A stretch of 64,000 bases of DNA from Prevotella sp. HUN102. GTDB lineage: Bacteria > Bacteroidota > Bacteroidia > Bacteroidales > Bacteroidaceae. The notes under the pieces were generated by a model. The model was given only the letters and a program-made list of their open reading frames with translations. It was not told the origin of the DNA and did not search any database. The stretch is from contig NZ_JIAF01000004.1 in the NCBI RefSeq assembly GCF_000688375.1, positions 2,232,001-2,296,000 on the forward strand, written 5' to 3'. Position 1 is the stretch's first letter. Each line of letters begins with the position of its first letter. The position numbers and the translations under genes were made by a program. Shown here in pieces: positions 8,219 to 17,504 of this stretch.

Positions 8219-11200
8219 ATGATGATGAAAAAATATATTCTGACCCTGTTCTGTTGCACCGCACTTAGCGGGATACATGCCCAGGAAACCAAAACGACTG
8301 ATGCTCTTTATCAGCCTTATAGTCCGGTAGGCCTTCCTGTTGGTGCGCCTGCATGGATGGCGGAGTTGGAAAACATTGATACGCTGAACTATTATCGCAT
8401 GATAGATCGGTTCATAAAGTTCCAGCAGGACAATCCTTCCATGCAAACCAAGACACCGCTCAATAAACCTGTGCTCAACTATTTTTACCGCTGGCAGAAA
8501 GCCTACGCGCCATTTGTGCGCCCCGATGGCCGTATTGTGGTGCCCCGGCAGACTGATTATGTGGCCAAGGTCGATGAAATCAATGCGGTTGCAGCATCTG
8601 CAAAGCCTGCCACGCGCGCTCAGGGCCATGCTGCTTTGGAGCCTTGGAAGGTCATTACGCCTATCAATACTTATCATGTTGATACCAAAAAGGTGCGTGC
8701 CTGGCAGACCAACGTGCAGCGTTTCGATGTTTCTCCGCAAAATCCAAGCATCATTTATGCCGGTACGGAAACCGGACTGGTGTTCAAATCCGTAGACAAG
8801 GGACTTCGTTGGAACGTCTGTGCAGCAAATCATTTCTTTGGCGGCCCTGTCAATTCAATCGAAATCTCTCGAAACAACTCCAATAAGGTGGTCGTAAGCA
8901 GCGGTTCTTTGGTTTGGATGACGACCGATGGCGGTACAAAATGGGAGAATATCACGCCGGCGGCATTCCGTAACGTGTTTACACGCGTGCATGATGTCGT
9001 GATACATCCTGTGGATGACAACATCTTGTTGATGGCCAATGACAGGGGTATCTATAAGTCTGCCGACAATGGTAAGAACTGGAAGCAGGTAGATTCGGGC
9101 CGATGCTTTGACATGAAGTACAAGCCAGGTGACCCCAATGTGCTGTATTCGCTGATCACAAAAGATGGAACGATGGTATTTTGCAAAAGTACCAATGGCG
9201 GAGAAAGTTTTGAAAGGCATAGTTTGGGTGATGTTTCTCCTTTGGCATCTGGCCGTATAGGCGTATCTTCTGCTCCTCAGGGAGAGAATTATATCTATAT
9301 TCTGGCATGCAAGCTTGAAGGGACGAATTCGTTCAAAATACCGTTTTTCAGCGGTTCTCCGGTATTGTTTAAAAGCAAGGACGGGGGTAATCAATGGACT
9401 GCGAACGAAAATATCGGAAGCCAAATGGAGTCTTTCGACAAGTGGGGAGGCCAGGGATTTTACGACCTTGTGGTACAACCTTCTCCCAAAGACCCTGAAA
9501 CGATTCTGTTTGGACTGCTGAATCTGTACCGCTCTACGAATGGCGGAGAGACAATAACCAATGTCGGAGGCTATTACGGTAAGTTCGATCTCCACTGTGA
9601 TATGCAGGATTTGAAGGTGGTTGGAGAAGAGACATGGCTCTCGACCGATGGCGGAATCATATTATCCAACGACTTTTTCGACAATCATGCAGAGCCCCGC
9701 ATCAATGGTATTTACGCCTCAGAGTTCTGGGGATTTGATATGGGATGGAATGAAGATGTGATGGCAGGTGGCCGCAATCACAACGGCAACATGGTGCAAC
9801 TCGACCGTTATAAGGATGCGGCTATTAGCGTAGGAGGCAGCGAGGTTTCTACGGGATATGTCTTCTTGAGTAATCCACGCAAAGTTGCTTTCTCTGATTA
9901 TGGCAGTTGTTACCTGCCGGATGACTGGAAGGAACAGTTTACCCCGTTCACTAATTACGAGACATTCCCACTTGAAAATGCAACCTATGGCATCGGCTTT
10001 GAGTACGATCCGCGCTATGCCAAGAGTTTCTATATCAACCGAAGAGAGGAACCGAAGTCGTTGTGGAAGACGGTCAACGATGGTGAGAGTTTTGTGCAAC
10101 TCTATACTTTCAGCGAGAATGTGAGCGGCTATGCCGTATCACGCGTCAATCCTGATGTTATCTTAGTAGGTACGGTTGGGCATATCTACCGCTCTGAAGA
10201 CGGAGGAAAGTCCTTTGTTCTACTTGCTGATGTGCCCGAAGAAATGCGCAATTCTGCCAACTATAAGATAGCCATACATCCCCGAAACGACCAGGAATTT
10301 TGGGTGATTACGCATGAGTTGGGAGGCCTTTTCCGCACCAGGAATGGCGGCACTACATGGGAGAAGATGGACCAGAACCTGCAACTTCCTGCAACAGGGG
10401 AGAAGCAAATGGTGAGCCGTATTATTCTGACGGGCAATGACAAGAATGCCGTTTATGCCGTTGCAGGTGTGATGCGTACCTTGGATGAAACCTATAGTGT
10501 GTACCGGCACCGCATTCTTTATCGCGATGACACGACCAATGGTTGGCAGGATTTCTCCGAAGGATTGCCCCCTGTGATGACCATCACCCGCATGCTTCCT
10601 TTCTACAAAGAGGGACAAATCCGCATAGCCACCAACAATGGCGTTTGGCAACGCCCATTGGTTGACTCCGACTTCCGTCCGGTGGCACAGCCGATTGTGC
10701 TCTCTGCGGGAACCGGAGAAAACAAGAGCGAAGAGGAATGGCAGTTCGACAGTTATTCCATCGTCAATCAGAATCATGCCACCTGGGAATGGAAGTTTGT
10801 TCCGGAGCCCATTTATATCTCCGACAAGCATGTAAGAAATCCCAAGGTTCGTCTTGCCGCTGACCAAAGTTATGACGTAACCCTGACCGTCACGACACCC
10901 AAAGGAACGGATACAAAGACCGTAAAAAACATGATCAGGGGAAAGAAAGACGTACCTACGTCCATACAGGGACTGGAGGTTCTTGACAGGGATGTGGACT
11001 TCGACCGGCTGAGTGCGGCTTCCGGAGAGTCGTTCCGGCTGTTTCCGCGTGGTCTTTCCCAGGAACTTCGGCTGACGCTTTATGATGCCGGCGGCAAGGT
11101 AGTGCGTACTCTTGTCCTTACTCCCAATGTCTGGCAGGAACTCTCCACAAGCGGACTGGCTTCCGGTGTATACTTCTATGTTTGTCAAAGTGCAGAATTT

Positions 11201-11230
11201 AAAAAGTCCGGGCGCCTGGTACTCCGCTAA
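8219..11230 (+). CDS. Secreted BNR/VPS10-like repeat protein, paralogue of upstream gene
   Basis: This 1003-residue protein has the same architecture as its upstream neighbour. It has a signal peptide (KKYILTLFCCTALSGIHAQ), the shared early motif LPVGAPAWMAELE, BNR-type turns (TTDGGTKW, SADNGKNW, SKDGGNQW, SEDGGKSF, TRNGGTTW), a PKD-like segment near 830-915 and a T9SS type A C-terminus (GVYFYVCQ, GRLVL). Three consecutive ATG codons open the frame; the first is used here, but the third, just before KKYIL, is equally good. The gene sits between its paralogue and a TonB-dependent receptor, all with short spacing, so they form one operon. The role is probably tied to the receptor's substrate. 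Confidence 0.85.
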   Translation: MMMKKYILTLFCCTALSGIHAQETKTTDALYQPYSPVGLPVGAPAWMAELENIDTLNYYRMIDRFIKFQQDNPSMQTKTPLNKPVLNYFYRWQKAYAPFVRPDGRIVVPRQTDYVAKVDEINAVAASAKPATRAQGHAALEPWKVITPINTYHVDTKKVRAWQTNVQRFDVSPQNPSIIYAGTETGLVFKSVDKGLRWNVCAANHFFGGPVNSIEISRNNSNKVVVSSGSLVWMTTDGGTKWENITPAAFRNVFTRVHDVVIHPVDDNILLMANDRGIYKSADNGKNWKQVDSGRCFDMKYKPGDPNVLYSLITKDGTMVFCKSTNGGESFERHSLGDVSPLASGRIGVSSAPQGENYIYILACKLEGTNSFKIPFFSGSPVLFKSKDGGNQWTANENIGSQMESFDKWGGQGFYDLVVQPSPKDPETILFGLLNLYRSTNGGETITNVGGYYGKFDLHCDMQDLKVVGEETWLSTDGGIILSNDFFDNHAEPRINGIYASEFWGFDMGWNEDVMAGGRNHNGNMVQLDRYKDAAISVGGSEVSTGYVFLSNPRKVAFSDYGSCYLPDDWKEQFTPFTNYETFPLENATYGIGFEYDPRYAKSFYINRREEPKSLWKTVNDGESFVQLYTFSENVSGYAVSRVNPDVILVGTVGHIYRSEDGGKSFVLLADVPEEMRNSANYKIAIHPRNDQEFWVITHELGGLFRTRNGGTTWEKMDQNLQLPATGEKQMVSRIILTGNDKNAVYAVAGVMRTLDETYSVYRHRILYRDDTTNGWQDFSEGLPPVMTITRMLPFYKEGQIRIATNNGVWQRPLVDSDFRPVAQPIVLSAGTGENKSEEEWQFDSYSIVNQNHATWEWKFVPEPIYISDKHVRNPKVRLAADQSYDVTLTVTTPKGTDTKTVKNMIRGKKDVPTSIQGLEVLDRDVDFDRLSAASGESFRLFPRGLSQELRLTLYDAGGKVVRTLVLTPNVWQELSTSGLASGVYFYVCQSAEFKKSGRLVLR

Positions 11231-11270
11231 CCTATAGGCCTTGTTATTTATGAATCAAAATATTTAATTT

Positions 11271-13478
11271 ATGAAACACAATATTTTCTTACTGTCCTTC
11301 CTCTTTGCACTTCAGCCTGTTTGGGCCGTGCAGGAAGAGGAAATATTCGACAGTACGGCCATCCGTATAGATGAGGTGGTGGTGTCTGCCACGCGTTGGC
11401 CACAGAACTCCTGGCTTTTGCCACAACGTCTTGTGACGGTTTCTTCAGAGACTGTAGATTTCCGCCAGCCTCAGACAGCGGCCGACCTGCTTGGTCTTTC
11501 GGGTCAGGTCTTTATCCAGAAAAGCCAGCAGGGGGGGGGCAGCCCGATGATTCGTGGCTTTGCCACGCACCGTCTTCTCTACGCTGTCGATGGCGTGAGG
11601 ATGAATACCGCCATCTTTCGTGCGGGCAATTTGCAGAATGTCATCTCCCTCGACCCCTTTGCATTGCAGTCTACCGAGGTTCGTCTCGGGCCCGGAAGCG
11701 TCATCTATGGCAGTGACGCCATTGGTGGAGTCATGAGTTTTCAGACTCTCACTCCTACGCTTTCTGCCGATGGGCTGCGCGTGCGGGGAAAAGCAGCCGT
11801 GCGATATTCCTCTGCCAACAATGAGCGCACAGGCCATTTCGACATCAATCTTGGCGGACGGAAGTGGGCATGGGTGACCAGTGTGAGCCATTTTCAGTTT
11901 GATGACCTCCGGCAGGGCAGCCATGGTCCGTCAGAATACCTCAAGCCATGGCTTGTAGAAACGGCTTCCGACGGTACAGACAAGGTGCTGCCCAACCCCA
12001 ATCCACAAGTGCAGTCGCCCTCCGGGTATGGTCAATGGAATGTGATGCAGAAGTTACGTTTCCAGCCATCGGCCGCATGGGACTTCCAGTATGCCTTCCA
12101 CCACTCCCAAACCACAGACTATGGCCGCTATGACCGCCACACCCGTCTGCGTAAGGGAAAGCCGCGTTATGCCGAATGGTCATATGGACCGCAGATCTGG
12201 CAGATGCACCAATTGACCGCTGCACACTTTACCGGCAACCGCTTTTTTGACCGCATGACGCTCCGGGCCGCCGTGCAGCATTTCGAGGAAAGCCGCATAG
12301 ACCGTGCGCTCGGGAAGCCGTTGCGTACCACGCAGACCGAGAAAGTGAATGCTTACTCGCTCAATATAGACTTCGTCAAGGAACTTTCGGCCCACTCCTT
12401 ATATTATGGTGTGGAGGGAGTGCTCAATGATGTAAAGTCGAGAGGCAAGACTACCGACATACATTCTCTTGCAGAAGCCCCGACTTCTTCGCGTTATCCC
12501 CAGGCAAAATGGACTTCGCTGGCTGCCTATGCGCAGACATTGCTGCGTCTGCACCGCAAGGTTAATATGGAGGTTGGGCTGCGCTACAACCACTTTTCCA
12601 CACGGGCCGACTTTAACAACATCGGCATAGAATTGCCTTTTGCGCCCAATGTGACTTCCAATCACGGGGCTTTGTCCGGAGGAATAGCCCTGGTCTACAC
12701 TCCGTCAGAGCAGAATCGTTTCACGTTCCATTACTCCCGTGCCTTCCGTAGTCCCAACGTAGATGACATGGGTAAACTCTTTGATGCCGTAGACAAGGCT
12801 GTCGTCGTACCCAATCCTGACCTGCATGCCGAGTACGGCCACCATTTCGAAGTGGGGGCTGAACAACGTTTGGGCCAGTGGTTGAGGTTGGGAGCGACGG
12901 CTTTCTACACCTATTTGGACAATGCTTTGGTGCGCCGGCCATATCGCTGGAACGGTCAGGACTCCATCGTTTATAAAGGCGAACAGAGTCAGGTTCTGGC
13001 TTTGCAGAATGCAGCCTGGGCACGGGTCTGGGGATTTCAGTTCCAGGCAGATGCCACCCTGCCTTTCGGTTTCGGTTTTAGATCCTTCCTCAACTGGCAG
13101 GAAGGCAAGGAGCAACTCGATGACGGCAGCACATCGGCCCTGCGTCATGCCGCTCCTTTCTTCGGAACGGCAGCCCTGTCTTATCGCCACAAGGCACTGC
13201 ATGTGGAGGCTTATGCCGATTTTCAGGGACACCGAAAGTATGAAGATCTGGCAGAGGAGGAGCGCGGCAAGACGGAAATCTATGCTCTCGACGAACAGGG
13301 ACATCCTTATGTTCCGGCTTGGCTGACGCTCAACGTCAAGGGTTCTTACGATTTTGGTCACGGTCTGATGTTGCACCTTGGACTGGAAAATATCACCAAT
13401 CTTCGCTATCGTCCCTACAGTTCTGGCATCTCGGCCGCCGGCCGTAACTTCATGGCTGCGGTAAGTTACCGCTTCTGA
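11271..13478 (+). CDS. TonB-dependent outer-membrane receptor, haem/haemoglobin-receptor type
   Basis: A complete 735-residue receptor with a signal peptide (NIFLLSFLFALQPVWA), a plug domain with a TonB-box-like segment (IRIDEVVVSATR) and the PMIRGF plug motif, then a 22-strand-type barrel ending in an aromatic residue (AAVSYRF). The motifs FRSPN and NPDLHAEYG resemble the FRAP and NPNL boxes of haem receptors, and the plug resembles the haemoglobin/transferrin/lactoferrin family. There is no carboxypeptidase-like N-terminal extension, so it is not a SusC protein. The stop codon touches the ATG of the truncated traN. Uptake of haem or a protein-bound iron source is inferred; the two upstream T9SS proteins may capture the ligand. 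Confidence 0.87.
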   Translation: MKHNIFLLSFLFALQPVWAVQEEEIFDSTAIRIDEVVVSATRWPQNSWLLPQRLVTVSSETVDFRQPQTAADLLGLSGQVFIQKSQQGGGSPMIRGFATHRLLYAVDGVRMNTAIFRAGNLQNVISLDPFALQSTEVRLGPGSVIYGSDAIGGVMSFQTLTPTLSADGLRVRGKAAVRYSSANNERTGHFDINLGGRKWAWVTSVSHFQFDDLRQGSHGPSEYLKPWLVETASDGTDKVLPNPNPQVQSPSGYGQWNVMQKLRFQPSAAWDFQYAFHHSQTTDYGRYDRHTRLRKGKPRYAEWSYGPQIWQMHQLTAAHFTGNRFFDRMTLRAAVQHFEESRIDRALGKPLRTTQTEKVNAYSLNIDFVKELSAHSLYYGVEGVLNDVKSRGKTTDIHSLAEAPTSSRYPQAKWTSLAAYAQTLLRLHRKVNMEVGLRYNHFSTRADFNNIGIELPFAPNVTSNHGALSGGIALVYTPSEQNRFTFHYSRAFRSPNVDDMGKLFDAVDKAVVVPNPDLHAEYGHHFEVGAEQRLGQWLRLGATAFYTYLDNALVRRPYRWNGQDSIVYKGEQSQVLALQNAAWARVWGFQFQADATLPFGFGFRSFLNWQEGKEQLDDGSTSALRHAAPFFGTAALSYRHKALHVEAYADFQGHRKYEDLAEEERGKTEIYALDEQGHPYVPAWLTLNVKGSYDFGHGLMLHLGLENITNLRYRPYSSGISAAGRNFMAAVSYRF

Positions 13479-14372
13479 ATGAGGCTGGGCGCAGTCTGTG
13501 TCAACGCACAGGAAACGACTTCAAGCGGAGACCTCTATCAGGGGCTGACCCGCAAAATTGCCTTCGAGCGGATGATACCGCCCCACGGCTTGGAAATCAC
13601 CTACGACAAGACGGTACACATCATCTTTCCGTCTGCCGTGCGCTATGTCGATTTGGGTTCGCCCAATCTCATTGCAGGGAAGGCGGACGGAGCGGAAAAC
13701 GTTATCCGTGTGAAAGCGACGGTCAAGGACTTCCGTGAAGAGACGAACATGAGTGTCATCACGGAAAACGGTGCGTTTTACACATTTAATGTCAAGTATG
13801 CAAACGAGCCACTACTACTTAATGTGGAAATGGCAGACTTTATCCATGACGGAGCGATCGTGAACCGCCCGAACAACGCCATGGAGGTCTATCTGAAGGA
13901 ACTCGGCAGCGAGAGTCCGATGCTGGTAAGGCTCATAATGAAGTCCATTCACAAGGAGGACAAGCGGACGGTGAAGCACATCGGCAGCAAGTCCTTCGGT
14001 ATTCAGTACCTGCTCAAAGGCTTGTACTCGCATAACGGACTGCTGTACTTCCATACGGAACTGCGCAACAAGTCCAACGTGCCGTTCGACATCGACTTCA
14101 TCACGTTCAAAATCGTGGACAAGAAGGTCGCCAAGCAGACCGCCATGCAGGAGCAGGTGCTGCTTCCGCTGCGTGCCTACAACTATGTTACCTGCGTGGC
14201 GGGACGGAAGAGCGGTCGCACGGTGTTCACGCTTCAGAAGTTCACCATCCCCGATGACAAACATCTCATTGTGGAGATGCACGAAAAGAACGGAGGAAGA
14301 CACCAGTCCTTCATCGTGGAGAACGAAGATCTTGTTCGTGCAAGAGTAATTGACGAGCTCAAAGTGAAGTGA
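13479..14372 (+). CDS. traN: TraN conjugal transfer protein, signal peptide truncated
   Basis: The body from RKIAFERMIPPHGLEITYDK onward is a typical TraN of Bacteroides conjugative transposons, an envelope component of the mating apparatus. The usual signal peptide is cut short: only MRLGAVCVNAQ precedes the mature part, too little for a hydrophobic core. The ATG directly follows the receptor's TGA with no spacer. The simplest reading is that the cassette upstream joined inside the traN leader and removed the original start. The protein may be made by coupling to the receptor gene but is unlikely to be exported. Confidence 0.85.
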   Translation: MRLGAVCVNAQETTSSGDLYQGLTRKIAFERMIPPHGLEITYDKTVHIIFPSAVRYVDLGSPNLIAGKADGAENVIRVKATVKDFREETNMSVITENGAFYTFNVKYANEPLLLNVEMADFIHDGAIVNRPNNAMEVYLKELGSESPMLVRLIMKSIHKEDKRTVKHIGSKSFGIQYLLKGLYSHNGLLYFHTELRNKSNVPFDIDFITFKIVDKKVAKQTAMQEQVLLPLRAYNYVTCVAGRKSGRTVFTLQKFTIPDDKHLIVEMHEKNGGRHQSFIVENEDLVRARVIDELKVK

Positions 14373-14373
14373 T

Positions 14374-14958
14374 ATGAGAAAGCTCGCATTTTTCCTGTTT
14401 GTCGTGTCGCTTGCCCTCTTTCTAGGGCAGGCACACGCCCAACGCTGTCTGCCCAAGATGAAAGGCATACGCCTGACCGCAGGCATGGCGTACGGTTTTT
14501 ATTCCGCTTCCTCAAAGAATGAGACAGGATACTCGTTCGGGGCTTCGCTTGCCACCTACACGAAAGGCGGACATCAATGGGTGTTCGGGGTGGAGTATCT
14601 CCGCGGATACCATCCTTATCGGAATAGCCGTATCCCTGTGGAACAGTTCACGGGCGAGGGAGGTTTCTTCTGTAACGTGCTTTCAGACGGAAGCAAGACC
14701 TTCTTCCTCTCCGCAGGCATTTCCGCTTTGGCGGGTTATGAGACGGTCAATGGCGGAGAGAAACGGCTCTTTGACGGCTCGACGCTGCGCAATAAGGACG
14801 GCTTTATCTACGGTGGTGCCGTTACCTTGCAGGCGGAGACCTATCTGTCGGACAGGTTGGTGTTGCTGCTCTATGGCAGGGAGCGTTGCCTGTGGGGAGG
14901 CTCTACGGGACGTTTCCATACGCAGTACGGTGTCGGGCTGAAAATCATGCTGGACTGA
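14374..14958 (+). CDS. traO: TraO conjugal transfer protein
   Basis: A 194-residue protein with a signal peptide (LAFFLFVVSLALFLGQAHA) followed by a small beta-rich domain (RLTAGMAYGFYS, YGVGLKIML) typical of TraO of CTnDOT-like elements, thought to be an outer-membrane or periplasmic part of the mating bridge. It begins 1 bp after traN ends and shares the TGATG overlap with traP. No damage is seen. Confidence 0.88.
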   Translation: MRKLAFFLFVVSLALFLGQAHAQRCLPKMKGIRLTAGMAYGFYSASSKNETGYSFGASLATYTKGGHQWVFGVEYLRGYHPYRNSRIPVEQFTGEGGFFCNVLSDGSKTFFLSAGISALAGYETVNGGEKRLFDGSTLRNKDGFIYGGAVTLQAETYLSDRLVLLLYGRERCLWGGSTGRFHTQYGVGLKIMLD

Positions 14959-15812
14959 TGGACGCGCGACAGATGAGAGAGATTCCCATTGCGGACTTCC
15001 TGAACGCAATGGGGATTCATCCGACCAAACAAAAAGGAAACGCTTTGTGGTATTCCGCTCCGTACCGCACGGAGCGGACACCCTCCTTCAAAGTCGATAC
15101 CGCCAAGAATGTCTGGTTCGATTTTGGAACGGGCAAAGGCGGCGACATCTTCGACTTGGCAGGAGAGTTTATCGGATGCGGTGATTTTCTCCTGCGGGCG
15201 GCATTCATCGCCAAGAGCGGAACGTGTCCGCTGCCTGCTTTGGAACAACCGCAAAGAAGCGAAAAGAAAGAACCAGTCTTCAATGATATTTGGGTGCGAC
15301 CGTTGCAGGATGCCAAACTGCTGGGCTACTTGAAAGAACGGGGTGTCAATGCCCACGTTGCCATACCCAACTGCGAGGAGGTTCGATACCGTGTGCATGG
15401 CAAACGGTACTATGCCATCGGCTTTCGTAACGATGCCGGAGGATTGGAGCTTCGCAACCGCTTTTTCAAAGGCTGCATACCGCCGAAGGATATTTCCTTG
15501 AAGTGTAACGGCTCGGACGTGTGTTCCGTTTTTGAGGGCTTTATGGATTATCTCTCCGCCATGCAACTCGGTATCATCGCTTCGGATAGGCTTGTCCTTA
15601 ATTCCGTTTCCAACGTGGAGAAGGCAGTAAGAGCCTTGCAGGGCTATGAAAGGATAGAATGCTTCCTCGACAATGACGATGCGGGGCGAAGGACTTTTCG
15701 GAGATTGCATGAGTGCTTCGGGGAGAAGGTCATTGACCGCAGCTCGCTGTATGCCGACCACAAGGATTTGAATGAGTTTCTGCTTTCCAAGAATGCAGGG
15801 AACAATGTATAA
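14958..15812 (+). CDS. traP: TraP DNA primase-like protein
   Basis: A 284-residue primase of the conjugative-transposon TraP type. The N-terminus resembles a CHC2-like zinc-binding fold (LWYSAPYRTERTPSFKVD and WFDFGTGKGGDIFDL), and the C-terminal half is a Toprim-like domain (VCSVFEGFMDYLSA with catalytic-type Glu, then CFLDNDDAGRRTF with the DxD-type acidic pair). It presumably primes second-strand synthesis after transfer. The start at 14958 is chosen for the overlapping TGATG with traO and for the good N-terminal domain match. Confidence 0.87.
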   Translation: MDARQMREIPIADFLNAMGIHPTKQKGNALWYSAPYRTERTPSFKVDTAKNVWFDFGTGKGGDIFDLAGEFIGCGDFLLRAAFIAKSGTCPLPALEQPQRSEKKEPVFNDIWVRPLQDAKLLGYLKERGVNAHVAIPNCEEVRYRVHGKRYYAIGFRNDAGGLELRNRFFKGCIPPKDISLKCNGSDVCSVFEGFMDYLSAMQLGIIASDRLVLNSVSNVEKAVRALQGYERIECFLDNDDAGRRTFRRLHECFGEKVIDRSSLYADHKDLNEFLLSKNAGNNV

Positions 15813-15832
15813 CAACAAAACGATAACAAACA

Positions 15833-16294
15833 ATGAAGAAGAAAATTGTAAACACAATATGGGTAATGGGAGTGCTTGCCCTCGCCGGGTTTTGTTTATC
15901 TGCTTGTAATCACGAGTTGGATATTCAGCAGGCGTACCCGTTCACGGTAGAGACAATGCCGGTGCAGAAGCACATCGTCAAGGGACAGACGGCGGAGATA
16001 CGCTGTACATTGAAAAGGGAGGGCAATTTTGCCGATACCCACTATACCATCAGGTACTTTCAGAGCGATGGAAAGGGACGGCTGAAGATGGACGACGGCA
16101 CGGTCTTCAAGCCCAATGACCGTTACCCGCTTACGAAAGAGGAGTTCAGGCTATACTATACCTCTGCTTCCTCCGACCAGCAGACCATTGATGTGTATGT
16201 CGAGGACTCGTTCTCGCAGACGGCAAAACTCTCGTTTGAGTTCAACAGTCAGAAGGACGAGGAAAAGGAGAGGAAGGATGAGGATAGGAAGTAA
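15833..16294 (+). CDS. traQ: TraQ (DUF3872) conjugal transfer lipoprotein
   Basis: A 153-residue protein with a lipoprotein signal (VLALAGFCLSAC, Cys25 as likely lipid site) and an Ig-like beta domain (FTVETMPVQKHIVKGQTAEI) typical of DUF3872/TraQ. It ends in a charged tail (KDEEKERKDEDRK) whose coding region overlaps the lysozyme gene start by 17 bp. It is part of the traN-traO-traP-traQ-lysozyme tail found in CTnDOT-like elements. Confidence 0.88.
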   Translation: MKKKIVNTIWVMGVLALAGFCLSACNHELDIQQAYPFTVETMPVQKHIVKGQTAEIRCTLKREGNFADTHYTIRYFQSDGKGRLKMDDGTVFKPNDRYPLTKEEFRLYYTSASSDQQTIDVYVEDSFSQTAKLSFEFNSQKDEEKERKDEDRK

Positions 16295-16787
16295 ACTTGC
16301 CCTCTTGTGTCTTATCTGCCTTTCCTACTTCCGCCTTTCCGCTCAGGACGGAAGAAATCTCCTGCTCTCACTCCCTCCATTCGAGCGTGCCGTTGTCTGC
16401 ATCAAACACTTCGAGGGCTTACATTCTTGGAAGGATTATCCCTATGTAGGTTACGGACATCGGCTTCTGCCCGGAGAGCGGTTCACGGCGGCGATGACAG
16501 AACGGCAGGGGGATTCCCTGCTTCGGGCAGACCTGACGAAGCGTCTGATGATGTTCAAAGACTACGGAAAAGATGCTTTGCTGCTTACCGTCCTGTCCTA
16601 CAACATAGGAGCAGGCAGATTGCTGGGATACGGCAAACATCCCAAGAGCCAATTGCTGCGGAAGATAGAGTCGGGCAACAGGAATTTCTACCGTGAGTTT
16701 GTCTCTTTCTGTCGATATAAGGGCAAAGTCCTCAGAGGGCTTGTCAAACGACGAAGGGTGGAGTTTGCCCTGTTTTATATTCCCTGA
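16278..16787 (+). CDS. Conjugation-associated lysozyme-like muramidase
   Basis: A 169-residue exported protein: signal peptide (LALLCLICLSYFRLSAQ), then a GH24/T4-type lysozyme fold with the catalytic Glu in IKHFEGLHS, the YPYVGYGH motif and the conserved C-terminal VKRRRVEFALFYIP. Such enzymes open peptidoglycan locally for the mating channel. The start at 16278 overlaps traQ; longer upstream frames give no signal peptide. A strong terminator follows, closing the tra operon. Confidence 0.86.
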   Translation: MRIGSKLALLCLICLSYFRLSAQDGRNLLLSLPPFERAVVCIKHFEGLHSWKDYPYVGYGHRLLPGERFTAAMTERQGDSLLRADLTKRLMMFKDYGKDALLLTVLSYNIGAGRLLGYGKHPKSQLLRKIESGNRNFYREFVSFCRYKGKVLRGLVKRRRVEFALFYIP

Positions 16788-16801
16788 TTTCACAAAGTAC
16801 A

Positions 16802-16832
16802 CCCCTTGCAAGTTTTATCGGCTTGCAAGGGG
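16802..16832 (+). terminator. Terminator after the tra operon
   Basis: CCCCTTGCAAG (16802-16812) and CTTGCAAGGGG (16822-16832) form an 11-bp perfect stem 14 bp after the lysozyme stop, followed by CATTTTCTTG. This separates the tra tail from the AT-rich cargo. Confidence 0.75.
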
Positions 16833-16909
16833 CATTTTCTTGTTGTTTGATTCACCTTTCTCGTTATGAATGAGTAACTTTGCAGAATGAACTTATAAAA
16901 AGAGTTTTA

Positions 16910-17428
16910 ATGAAAAAGAGAGAAGCACTCATAGCATTAGTTTCAATAGCAATATCTGGAATCCTGAATGAACCGATAATTGCTGCATTTAAGATGATTC
17001 CTTGGGATAAGATTACTTCTACAGAGAATTGGGAGTGGATATTCTTACCAAAAGTTAGCATTCTAAACATTATCTTCTTTATTATCTTACTGGTTACTGT
17101 TTACTACATAGCCTATCTGTTACTTATCAAGAGAAAGAATGTTGCAATAAACAAACTTAAATCGTTAAATTGTTTTGTCGATGACGAGAATCATATCAAA
17201 GTAACTTGGGATGTTGGCATAGGAACTATATATAATCATAATCCATTTGCATATAATATTCAATTCTTCTGCCTTCAGCATGGTGAACTTCCTCTGAGAA
17301 TGCAAAATGGATGTTGCCAAGATTCTACATGTTCCAATAGTTCTTTATGTATAGATGAAAGGAGGGTAAAAAATTATATAGAATCTCTACTTTTGAAGAA
17401 ACAACAAGAACTTAAAGGATTAAGTTGA
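16910..17428 (+). CDS. Small membrane protein upstream of SIR2 gene
   Basis: A 172-residue protein with a hydrophobic stretch near the N-terminus (ALIALVSIAISGIL) and a clear transmembrane segment (ILNIIFFIILLVTVYYIAYLLL). A Cys-rich soluble part follows (CCQDSTCSNSSLC). An ATG 10 codons upstream is also possible; 16910 is preferred because MKKREAL gives a normal N-terminus. No family is recognised. The base composition is clearly more AT-rich than the tra genes, like the two following genes, so the three likely arrived together. The SIR2 gene starts 76 bp later. Confidence 0.7.
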   Translation: MKKREALIALVSIAISGILNEPIIAAFKMIPWDKITSTENWEWIFLPKVSILNIIFFIILLVTVYYIAYLLLIKRKNVAINKLKSLNCFVDDENHIKVTWDVGIGTIYNHNPFAYNIQFFCLQHGELPLRMQNGCCQDSTCSNSSLCIDERRVKNYIESLLLKKQQELKGLS

Positions 17429-17504
17429 AATACAATTTGATCGATAAAAGTTTTTCATCGGCTTTTTATAATTAACCTAAACGATAGGTGTAAAAAATTA
17501 AACT

